From positions 1-37,449 of the forward strand of contig CAYGZT010000019.1 in assembly GCA_964354445.1 (NCBI GenBank): a stretch of 37,449 bases of DNA, written 5' to 3'. Shown one piece after another: positions 31,491 through 37,449 of the stretch; within the stretch, counting starts at the first letter, position 1, and every line of letters begins with the position of its first letter. Below the pieces are notes generated by a model that saw only the letters and a program-made list of their open reading frames with translations, had not been told where the DNA came from and did not search any database. Source of the DNA: CAYGZT01 sp964354445 (GTDB lineage: Bacteria; Patescibacteriota; Minisyncoccia; UBA6257; JAGOQP01). A program made the translations under genes and the position numbers.

Positions 31491-31628
31491 CTACTGGAGC
31501 CGGAGAACAGACCACACGGAGCATCCCAGTGCCGCATGGACGAAGAGAAGCGTGAGAGCAAGCGCCGCCAGCGCCAGAAGTGTCGAGAGTGCATCCTCCC
31601 ACCACCGCCGGTCGAAGACCCAACTCAT
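31491..31628 (-). CDS. 45-residue single-span membrane protein
   Basis: MSWVFDRRWWEDALS is followed by TLLALAALALTLLFVHAAL, one membrane span, then a short tail ending VWSVLRLQ. The ATG lies 3 nt after the stop of the preceding gene (TAGGGTATG), and the strong terminator follows its stop directly, so it is the last gene of a three-gene operon. No family is recognised. Its tight coupling to the paralogous pair suggests it works with them, perhaps as a membrane anchor (inference). Confidence 0.65.
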   Translation of the reverse strand: MSWVFDRRWWEDALSTLLALAALALTLLFVHAALGCSVWSVLRLQ

Positions 31629-31631
31629 ACC

Positions 31632-31928
31632 CTACGACGCCTTCACGAAAAACTCGCTGTCGAAGCCGTATGGGGTCTTGCCTTCGGGAATGCCCTCGAC
31701 CTCGCCGCCCGATTTGTGACGAAGGTAGAGAAGCTGTCGCTGCCGAATGACTCTCCGAGGACTTCTCGCTGTCACCCGAACCGCTTCCGAATCCATCCTG
31801 AAGCCGGTGACAATCAGCACTTCGTTCTCACCGATCCTGTGGTGATACGGAAGAGAAGAAAGCGGGAACTTGTTTCTGTTGAAACGAACGCGCTCACCGA
31901 TGACAAACCTCAATTTCCGTCTGGGCAT
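31632..31928 (-). CDS. Orphan beta-rich protein, second of a tandem paralogous pair
   Basis: 98 aa from the ATG at 31928, set by AAAGGAGG 9 nt upstream. It begins MPRRKLRFVIGERVRFNRNKF and ends YGFDSEFFVKAS. The preceding gene begins MPERKFKRDDKVRFN and ends WFDAEMFVLVEN, and both share a central IGENEVLIV / IENETLVV strand, so the two are paralogs. Predicted small beta barrel (SH3-like or KOW-like), basic. No known family. Middle gene of the operon. Confidence 0.75.
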   Translation of the reverse strand: MPRRKLRFVIGERVRFNRNKFPLSSLPYHHRIGENEVLIVTGFRMDSEAVRVTARSPRRVIRQRQLLYLRHKSGGEVEGIPEGKTPYGFDSEFFVKAS

Positions 31929-31941
31929 TTTCCTCCTCCTT

Positions 31942-32226
31942 TCAGTTTTCAACGAGGACAAACATCTCCGCGTCAAACCAGAGAGGGCAGCCGCGACGAA
32001 GGCGAATGATGCTCCCGTCAACTCGGCCGACCAGCACGTACTGCGCCAAGTGAATTTCGAGGTTCTTATCCGCATTCTCCGCAGGAACTGGGCACGGTAC
32101 TCCGTGGTGAACATCGCGCACAACAAGCGTCTCGTTCTCGATCTCAAGATCGCGCGGGACCGTTGAACTCCCACACGCGGAGTTGAAACGCACCTTGTCG
32201 TCTCTCTTAAACTTCCGCTCAGGCAT
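31942..32226 (-). CDS. Orphan beta-rich protein, first of a tandem paralogous pair
   Basis: 94 aa from the ATG at 32226, set by AAAGGAGG 5 nt upstream. The sequence alternates short strands (KVRFNSACGS, ETLVVRDVHHG, VLVGRVDGSIIRLRRG, AEMFVLVEN), typical of a small beta barrel. Paralogous to the next gene. First gene of the operon, with a TTGACT-17-TATTTT promoter. No family recognised. It might bind nucleic acid (positive patches) but this is only inferred from composition. Confidence 0.75.
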   Translation of the reverse strand: MPERKFKRDDKVRFNSACGSSTVPRDLEIENETLVVRDVHHGVPCPVPAENADKNLEIHLAQYVLVGRVDGSIIRLRRGCPLWFDAEMFVLVEN

Positions 32227-32252
32227 TCTCTCCTCCTTTATCCGCTGGCGCA

Positions 32253-32281
32253 AAAATACCACGCCTGCTGCATTCAGTCAA
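32253..32281 (-). promoter_or_regulatory. Promoter of the orphan operon
   Basis: TTGACT (32276-32281), 17-nt spacer, TATTTT (32253-32258) preceded by TGG (extended -10). Leader about 20 nt containing AAAGGAGG. Confidence 0.6.
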
Positions 32282-32355
32282 TATGGTGGAGTGTACGTTT
32301 CGGACAGAGATTACACAAACACGTTGCGGAGAAAACTCCAAAAAAGCACTAACCT

Positions 32356-32399
32356 CAAAATGTCCAGGAATTCACGATCGTGAATTCCTGGACATTTTG
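32356..32399. terminator. 44-bp perfect palindrome, probable cca terminator
   Basis: The sequence is identical to its reverse complement over 44 nt (arms start CAAAATGTCCAGG). It forms a 20-bp-plus hairpin ending in TTTT on both strands, 60 nt after the cca stop. Long enough to be more than a terminator. Confidence 0.75.
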
Positions 32400-32458
32400 C
32401 ATGCATTAAAACGCTCTAAACGAAATGCGCGTCACACAGTCAGTCAACCAGATATCCG

Positions 32459-33943
32459 TTAGGAAACCTTGTGTCTCCGTTTGATCTGTTCAACCGCTTC
32501 TCCTTCCAAAACCTCCTGCTTCTTTTTTGACGACTCGGCAACTTCCTGCAGGGCACGCTCAGGTAGTGTAGTAAGTTCTGCAACACGCTTTTCAAGATAT
32601 TTTCCTGTGTTGCGTGCCGGGTCGTCTAACACCTCCTCAAGAAGCGCCGCGAGAATCATCCCCACTTTCGGCGACGGCTCAATGCCGGTAATGCGCATGA
32701 CGTCATTGCCGTTAATCGCGAGCATCTTAGGTGAGATGGGATCGCGCCGCACTTTGTCAACCATAAACTTCAGGTGCCGCAGCTTGTACGGAAACGCCTT
32801 GGGGACCCCCGAACCGATACGATCCGCCTCGCGAACTCTCAAAAGATCGTCGATGCGTTCGATGCCCACGCGAGCCACAAATCGCCGAACTCCCGCGTCG
32901 GAAAGCTCTCCGGTGTTGTAGTAAAACTGGTGCTGGCGCACCAAGTGCGTCACCTCCTCAACCAGCGCACGGGAAAACGCGAGGCGCTCAAGCGCTTTCC
33001 TGACCAGGCGACTCCCGACAATTTCATGACCGTGAAACGTGGCGTACTTTCCCTCTCCCTGTTTGGTGCGCGGCTTCCCCACATCATGCAAAAGCGATGC
33101 AAGCCGAATCTCGAGAGGGAAGTTTTTCTCGACCGTGTACTCCAGCGACCGCAGGCTATGCTCCCAGACGGTGTAGATGTGATGAAGGTTCTGTTCAACC
33201 CCCGCGCCCTCCTCAAGTTCAGGGAGAATATGACGCAGAAGCCCCAGTGCGTAGAGTTGCTGAACGCCCCACGCCGCCCGCCGCGTCATGATAATCTTTT
33301 CAAACTCATCGCGAATCCGTTCGCGCGAAATAACTTTCAGCAGGTCCGCGTTCTTTTTAACCGCAGCTTCGGTCCCCCGCTCAATCTCAAAATCAAGCTG
33401 GCAGGCGAACCGTATCGCTCGTACCATGCGTAACGCGTCTTCGCCAAACCGCTCATCCGGGTCCCTTACCGCTCGGATGACTTTCTGCCGCAAGTCATCT
33501 TGTCCCCCATAAGGATCGAGTAGTGTCCCAGCTCTCCCTCCCGCAACGTTGAGAGCAAGCGCATTGACCGTGAAGTCGCGCCGCGAAAGATCCTCTTCAA
33601 TCGTCTTGGCAAACTTGATTCTGTCCGGATGCCGCTTGTCAGTGTATGTGCTTTCAACCCGAAATGTCGTCACCTCAACCAATGCCAATGCCGGATCGTT
33701 ACTTTTGGTTTTCACTCCCACTGTTCCGAACTCGTTTTCATATACGCTGTCGGGGAAGAGTCTTTGTATCTTGTCGGGCGTCGCGCTGGTGGCGATATCC
33801 CAGTCCTTCGGTTCAACGTTCATGACCGCATCCCGCACGCATCCGCCTACCAAATACGCCAAAAAGCCGCTGCTCTGAAGCGTCTCGACAACATCTGCAA
33901 CAGCAGACGGAATGTATATCTTATTGATTTTCACCGCTTTCAT
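32459..33943 (-). CDS. cca: CCA-adding enzyme / tRNA nucleotidyltransferase with HD domain
   Basis: About 494 aa. Class II nucleotidyltransferase: GGCVRDAVMNVEPKDWDIATSA with the metal-binding DWD, then RRDFTVNALAL and the neck GEDALRMVRAIRFACQLDF. The HD domain has LLHDVGKPRTKQ and the later LVRQHQFYYN. Adds CCA to tRNA 3' ends, essential here since most tRNA genes in the window lack an encoded CCA. Start: ATG 33943, but TATAAT overlaps it and is followed after 7 nt by an in-frame GTG at 33934, which would be the start of a leaderless mRNA. Confidence 0.95.
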   Translation of the reverse strand: MKAVKINKIYIPSAVADVVETLQSSGFLAYLVGGCVRDAVMNVEPKDWDIATSATPDKIQRLFPDSVYENEFGTVGVKTKSNDPALALVEVTTFRVESTYTDKRHPDRIKFAKTIEEDLSRRDFTVNALALNVAGGRAGTLLDPYGGQDDLRQKVIRAVRDPDERFGEDALRMVRAIRFACQLDFEIERGTEAAVKKNADLLKVISRERIRDEFEKIIMTRRAAWGVQQLYALGLLRHILPELEEGAGVEQNLHHIYTVWEHSLRSLEYTVEKNFPLEIRLASLLHDVGKPRTKQGEGKYATFHGHEIVGSRLVRKALERLAFSRALVEEVTHLVRQHQFYYNTGELSDAGVRRFVARVGIERIDDLLRVREADRIGSGVPKAFPYKLRHLKFMVDKVRRDPISPKMLAINGNDVMRITGIEPSPKVGMILAALLEEVLDDPARNTGKYLEKRVAELTTLPERALQEVAESSKKKQEVLEGEAVEQIKRRHKVS

Positions 33944-33958
33944 TATAAACTAAAGGCG

Positions 33959-34047
33959 GCCTAAGCGAAGGAGCGCCTGTAGCTTCCGCCACAGGCGGAT
34001 CCGCCTTAGGCTGGACAACTGGATAGACCTGCCTGCCGGTAGGCAGG
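33959..34047. repeat. REP-like palindromes before tRNA-Arg
   Basis: A nested hairpin, GCCTAAG/CTTAGGC (33959-34011) with inner GCCTGT/ACAGGC, is followed by CCTGCCTGCCGGTAGGCAGG (34028-34047). The latter differs at only two positions from the palindrome inserted in the tRNA-Pro fragment. No gene seen. Confidence 0.6.
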
Positions 34048-34080
34048 GCGTGCGATTTTCCCGCCTACCGCTACTACAAT

Positions 34081-34153
34081 GTCCCGATAGCTCAATGGAC
34101 AGAGCGCTTGGCTTCGAACCAAGAGGTTGGGGGTTCAAATCCTCCTCGGGACG
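34081..34153 (+). tRNA. tRNA-Arg (TCG)
   Basis: Acceptor GTCCCGA/TCGGGAC, D-arm GCTC-GAGC, anticodon stem CTTGG/CCAAG with loop CTTCGAA (anticodon TCG), T-arm GGGGG-TTCAAAT-CCTCC (one G-T pair), discriminator G. CCA is not encoded. Confidence 0.92.
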
Positions 34154-34157
34154 CAAC

Positions 34158-34263
34158 TTTGGCAGGCGGGGATATCACACATGGCTTCGGACCATGAATT
34201 CTGGGTTCGAATCCTGGCGGGGGACCACAAGGTTCCGGGTTCAAATCCTGGCAGGCGCGCCAC
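34158..34263 (+). pseudogene. Degenerate tRNA and extra T-arm
   Basis: A good anticodon arm, CATGG-CTTCGGA-CCATG (34180-34196, anticodon TCG), and T-arm CTGGG-TTCGAAT-CCTGG (34201-34217) lie in sequence with no D-arm and no matching acceptor. A second T-arm, CCGGG-TTCAAAT-CCTGG, follows at 34235-34251 and ends CAGGCGCGCCACC like a tRNA 3' end. This looks like the remains of one or two tRNA-Arg genes with a duplicated T-arm. Confidence 0.55.
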
Positions 34264-34317
34264 CCTAGCCTCCGACAAGACTCTGCGGGAGAAAGCGTCA
34301 CTTCACCCGATACGATG

Positions 34318-34389
<72 letters not shown>

Positions 34390-34462
34390 GGCTCTTCTCT
34401 TTTGCTTTCTGTTTTTCAATGTGGCGCTTCCCGCCGGGACTTTCGCCCGCACACCACTGCCG

Positions 34463-34535
34463 TCCACCCGGAAGGAATCGAACCTTCAACCATCTCCTTA
34501 AGAGGGAGCTGCTCTGCCAATTGAGCTACGGGTGG
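34463..34535 (-). tRNA. tRNA-Lys (CTT)
   Basis: Acceptor CCACCCG/CGGGTGG, D-arm GCTC-GAGC, loop CTCTTAA (anticodon CTT), T-arm GAAGG-TTCGATT-CCTTC, discriminator A. The first anticodon-stem pair is G opposite A. CCA is not encoded. Confidence 0.88.
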
Positions 34536-34663
34536 AAATCAACGGTGTACGGACGCGCCCGGAATCTTCTTCTCGAGAGCTCATTTGCAGCGGACCCCCC
34601 GGACGAATCGTGGGGAGGTTGTTCTATTGTGCCACTGGCACCGCGCACTTTCAAGACAGCAAT

Positions 34664-35593
34664 TTATCGCAGTGCTCTGAGCGTCTCGGAAAGATTGTAG
34701 CGCATGATGTCGATATAGCGAGTATACTCAATGCTCCCAAACGGCAAGAGCACCGCCGTCCGGATTCTAATGTCCCCCATTGCAGCCGCGATTTCATCCG
34801 CGTACGCGCGTGAATCAACAATGAGCATGCGGATGTTGTTTTTCCGCACCGCTCGCACAAGATTTTCAAGAAATTTTGTGCGCTCTCGGCTTTGGCGCGG
34901 AAATGCAAATGTTCCCACCGCGTTAATCTTAAAATCCCGTACAAAGTCATCGAAAGCTCCCTCAAGCACCAGTGCTTTGTATCCGGCAAGAGGTTCCAAC
35001 GCTTCCAGGAACGCCCGCTGTTCCTCTATAAGAGAAACGGTGTACTCGTACGCATTGTTAAGAAAATACTCTTTGTTAGCCACATCAAGTGTCCCCAGCT
35101 GCCGAGCCATCTCCTGCATCATGCGCTGCGCGTACCGGAACGACAGCCACCAATAGCGCGACTGCTGGATACTTTCCGTTCCCGCGACACGAATGTCATA
35201 CGACGGGGCAAGGTCCTGCTGATCAAGAACACTTTCAAGCACCACGATATGCAAACCTTTAACATGCTCTCGGACCTGCTCAATCCACGGATCAACGCCG
35301 GAGCCGATTGCAAACAACACCTGTGTGTCACGAAGGTCGCCGGTGCGGTCAGTGAAGCGAGCCAGGTCGGCCAACGAAACGCTTGTGACGGTCACGCGAG
35401 AGCCGCCGACCACACGCACCATATCATCAACCATCGGTGTGGTGACCGCAACACGAATAAGCGGTAATCCCTGCCGCTCGATAACATCGAGTGACGAATC
35501 CTGCGCTCCAAAATAGTGGGCTGTAAACAAAAATCCCACTACCGCAAACACCGCCACAAACAGGAGCGCCCTCCCGAGATTCTTGCGTGACAT
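34664..35593 (-). CDS. ZnuA-like solute-binding protein lacking metal ligands
   Basis: 309 aa. An N-terminal anchor (about 9-28, ALLFVAVFAVVGFLFTAHYF) is followed by two lobes joined by a long helix, the cluster A-I metal-binding protein layout (PF01297 type): IRVAVTTPMVDDMVRVVGG, ...VLFAIGSGVDPWIEQV, long helix, ...KALVLEGAFDDFVRDFKINAVG, and RMLIVDSRAYADEIAAAMG. The usual ligands are missing: no His after the second strand, QSRYWWLSF where zinc binders have a His-x-Trp, and Glu where the third His sits. It may bind something else or be a lectin-like adhesin relative. No permease or ATPase gene lies beside it. Confidence 0.75.
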   Translation of the reverse strand: MSRKNLGRALLFVAVFAVVGFLFTAHYFGAQDSSLDVIERQGLPLIRVAVTTPMVDDMVRVVGGSRVTVTSVSLADLARFTDRTGDLRDTQVLFAIGSGVDPWIEQVREHVKGLHIVVLESVLDQQDLAPSYDIRVAGTESIQQSRYWWLSFRYAQRMMQEMARQLGTLDVANKEYFLNNAYEYTVSLIEEQRAFLEALEPLAGYKALVLEGAFDDFVRDFKINAVGTFAFPRQSRERTKFLENLVRAVRKNNIRMLIVDSRAYADEIAAAMGDIRIRTAVLLPFGSIEYTRYIDIMRYNLSETLRALR

Positions 35594-35596
35594 AGG

Positions 35597-36841
35597 TTAC
35601 ATCGCCGGCTTGTACGGCTCAAAAACGAACAGTAACGGATCCTGATAACCAACGTCCTGGGGTCGATGAGAAGCGTAGCCGACACATGCTGTTTGTTTGC
35701 CCGTTGGAATCATGCAGGTGTCGGGAAGAGGTGAAGTCAGCGTGGGTTCGCTTTTAATCTCAAGATGCAGATGTGCGTCCGCCGCCGAACTCCCGTCACA
35801 CCCGTCATCACCGATGCGCCAGTACGAACACCCGAAACCGGTATTTCCGACAATGCCCAAACGATCACCCGCGTTCACGCGATCTCCGACGCGCAGGTAC
35901 CGCTCAAATGACTCCAGGTGCGCATACAGCGAGTATACAACCTCACCGTCAACATCATGCCGCAGGATAACGGTGTTCCCCATACCTCTATCATCGACGC
36001 CGTTTACAACCATCGCCTCCACCGCGCCTTCCAACACTGCGTACGCGCCGCGGTCGGCAGTACCAGAAAGCGGAGCGAGGTCAAGCCCCGTGTGCTGGAT
36101 GTAATTGTCACGCTTGTCCTGATGCCATGACCAATCCGTTTTAAGCGGAGAATTGAACCGTTGGCGGATCCAGAAGTCGTCTTTGGCAACGGGGCTTGTG
36201 AATCCCGCTTTGGGACGCATGTTCTCAAGCGTCGCGTAGGAAACCACTGCATCGTCCGGCCTCACCAGATTGTAGAAATCCTCCGCAACGGAATCTTCCA
36301 GGCGGATGCACCCTCCCGAGAACTGGCTGGTGACACGGGTACCGTCGGCATAGTAGGGAATGCTATGGATAAAGAAATCCTCGTAGAGCTGCACCGCCTT
36401 TTCCATATAAACGGGAACGATCGAGGACATAAACCGGGGTCGCTTGACCCCAAAGCGGAAGTATCCGGTCGGTGTCTGATACCAGATGCCGTAGGGCGCC
36501 TGATACGCAACGGGAAGAGTTTTTTGCAACAGACCGTTTTCATAAAACAGAATGCGGTTTCGCGTCAGATTGATTTCAAAGAGACGAAACTCGCTAAGCT
36601 TCGGAGCGGTGAGACATAGCTGCCGATCCTCTTCAGCGTAGAACGACGCATTGTCATCACAATACATCCCGGTCTTTTCAAGAATAGGCTTGTGTGTTCG
36701 CGGCAGAGCCAATGCTTCAAGTGCCGAATGAAAACTCTGTTGCGCAGCAGGATGCACGACAACAACTCTGCTGCGTCCCGCAATTATTCCTCCTGTAAAA
36801 AACAGCGTTGCTGCCGCCGCAACGAATAAAAAACGACTCAT
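35597..36841 (-). CDS. L,D-transpeptidase (YkuD) fused to an M23 peptidase
   Basis: About 414 aa from the ATG at 36841. A signal/anchor segment (FLFVAAAATLFFTGGIIAG) is followed by a YkuD domain (about 80-235): FEINLTRNRILFYENG, FFIHSIPYY and the catalytic SGGCIRLEDS with Cys and Arg. Then an M23/LytM domain (about 245-410) with metal ligands in HTGLDLAP and HLHLEIKS. One chain thus joins a 3-3 crosslink maker with a peptide-stem cutter for wall remodelling. The start is set by a -35/-10 promoter 7 nt upstream. It lies 3 nt upstream of the ZnuA-like gene, same operon. Confidence 0.9.
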   Translation of the reverse strand: MSRFLFVAAAATLFFTGGIIAGRSRVVVVHPAAQQSFHSALEALALPRTHKPILEKTGMYCDDNASFYAEEDRQLCLTAPKLSEFRLFEINLTRNRILFYENGLLQKTLPVAYQAPYGIWYQTPTGYFRFGVKRPRFMSSIVPVYMEKAVQLYEDFFIHSIPYYADGTRVTSQFSGGCIRLEDSVAEDFYNLVRPDDAVVSYATLENMRPKAGFTSPVAKDDFWIRQRFNSPLKTDWSWHQDKRDNYIQHTGLDLAPLSGTADRGAYAVLEGAVEAMVVNGVDDRGMGNTVILRHDVDGEVVYSLYAHLESFERYLRVGDRVNAGDRLGIVGNTGFGCSYWRIGDDGCDGSSAADAHLHLEIKSEPTLTSPLPDTCMIPTGKQTACVGYASHRPQDVGYQDPLLFVFEPYKPAM

Positions 36842-36848
36842 CGCCCCT

Positions 36849-36877
36849 ATGATACGGACGGTCGAGCCAAAAAGCAA
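36849..36877 (-). promoter_or_regulatory. Promoter of the transpeptidase-M23 operon (leaderless)
   Basis: TTGCTT (36872-36877), 17-nt spacer, TATCAT (36849-36854); the ATG follows after 7 nt. AGGGG in between is too close to the ATG for a good ribosome binding site. Confidence 0.6.
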
Positions 36878-36996
36878 CGACTGCAGGCACCGCTGCGCCG
36901 TCCCCATCTTGTTATAGGTCCCGCTTCACAGCAGGAAAGATATCTGCCATACTTGCGGTATAGCCCCACAACGGGGCGTTGTCATACCAAACGGCG

Positions 36997-37033
36997 CTGT
37001 TACGCCTGTTACGATTCCTGTGTGGTGTAACAG
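36997..37033. other. 10-bp hairpin before the sigma factor gene
   Basis: CTGTTACGCC pairs with GGTGTAACAG (one G-T pair) about 32 nt before the sigma factor ATG. No T-tract follows. It could be an operator or an RNA structure. Confidence 0.35.
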
Positions 37034-37064
37034 ATGAAATAAAGGCAGCGCACGTTCGTTATCT

Positions 37065-37449
37065 ATGGTAGACGGAAACGAAACGGAAAGACTAGACGAT
37101 ACTGAGCTGATACGAAGGGCGATCGGGGGTGAGTCCTCAGCTTTTGGCATATTGTACAATAGATACCGTCCCAAAATCTATCGGTTCATCTATCTGAAAG
37201 TAAGCCACCGTGAGGAAGCTGAGGACCTCACCCACCATGTGTTTCTGAGCGCGTGGAAGAACCTGCCGAGCTTCAGGCCGCAGGGGCTGCCGATCACCAG
37301 TTGGCTGTACCGCATCGCCAGAAATAGAGTCATCGACCACTACCGAACCAGAAAGCGACTGGTGAGTCTTGACAGCGTCCCCGAGGAAGTTCTGGGTATT
37401 GCCGAGAGTGACACGTCACAGTCTCTGATAAACCGTATGGAGCTGGAGC
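37065..37449 (+). CDS. ECF-type RNA polymerase sigma factor, N-terminal part
   Basis: Open from the ATG at 37065 to the window end (128 codons), so truncated. Region 2 is clear: LIRRAIGGESSAFGILYNRYRPKIYRFIYLKV, then HREEAEDLTHHVFLSAWKNLPSF and ITSWLYRIARNRVIDHYRTRKR, the -10 recognition helix of sigma-70 family ECF factors. Region 4 should start beyond the acidic linker (VPEEVLGIAESDTSQS). No anti-sigma gene is visible. No ribosome binding site. The identity is firm; what it controls is unknown. Confidence 0.9.
   Translation, partial: MVDGNETERLDDTELIRRAIGGESSAFGILYNRYRPKIYRFIYLKVSHREEAEDLTHHVFLSAWKNLPSFRPQGLPITSWLYRIARNRVIDHYRTRKRLVSLDSVPEEVLGIAESDTSQSLINRMELE

Overview
The window looks like part of a chromosome from a Patescibacteria (Candidate Phyla Radiation) bacterium of moderate GC content, read with the standard genetic code. 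This rests on: a complete type IV pilus locus with no PilQ secretin (single-membrane envelope), compact gene packing, a very small GIY-YIG nuclease, GerMN, NlpC/P60 and L,D-transpeptidase envelope proteins, single-domain receivers, many genes without a ribosome binding site, and GC-rich palindromes beside tRNA genes. The exact class cannot be set from the sequence alone.

Layout. 1-1400: the start of a secreted protein, tRNA-Met, tRNA-Asp, an NlpC/P60 peptidase and the initiator tRNA, ended by a terminator usable from both sides. 1409-16118 (minus strand): one long colinear block that reads pilM-pilN-pilO-(small membrane protein)-pilB-pilT-pilC-major pilin-pilD-four minor prepilins-ligA-gatC-gatA-(membrane protein). 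comF is divergent at 16193. 16949-21705: a signalling cluster with a PilJ-type histidine kinase, three stand-alone receivers, a host-attachment-family protein and a second pilin, interrupted by tRNA-Ser with a structured leader. 22069-23111: an AT-rich orphan gene next to tRNA-Ala. 23145-25970: a coiled-coil membrane protein, tRNA-Gly and a MacB/FtsX-type ABC transporter. 26001-30507: an orphan gene, GerMN, a thioredoxin-DsbD fusion, a repeat-rich tRNA-Ala/GIY-YIG region, a MetRS-type tRNA-binding protein, Bcp and tRNA-Pro. 30553-33943: murI, a three-gene orphan operon with a tandem paralogous pair, and cca. 34081-34535: tRNA-Arg, tRNA debris, tRNA-Gly and tRNA-Lys. 34664-36841: a ZnuA-like protein and an L,D-transpeptidase/M23 fusion. 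37065 to the end: the start of an ECF-type sigma factor.

How it works together. The pilus genes should build and retract a type IV pilus used for surface contact or DNA uptake. comF, the PilJ-type kinase and the receivers may control or use it (inference). The envelope enzymes remodel peptidoglycan.

Three patterns stand out. First, many housekeeping and signalling genes carry an extended -10 box (TGnTATACT type) 6 to 8 nt before the start codon, which predicts leaderless mRNAs. Five orphan genes instead have a -35/-10 promoter, an untranslated leader and a near-identical AAAGGAGG ribosome binding site. Second, truncated copies of tRNA 3' ends, all broken at the T-loop, lie in GC-rich palindromic repeats; in one a 20-bp palindrome sits exactly inside the T-loop. 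Third, a promoter-driven, strongly foldable leader precedes tRNA-Ser.
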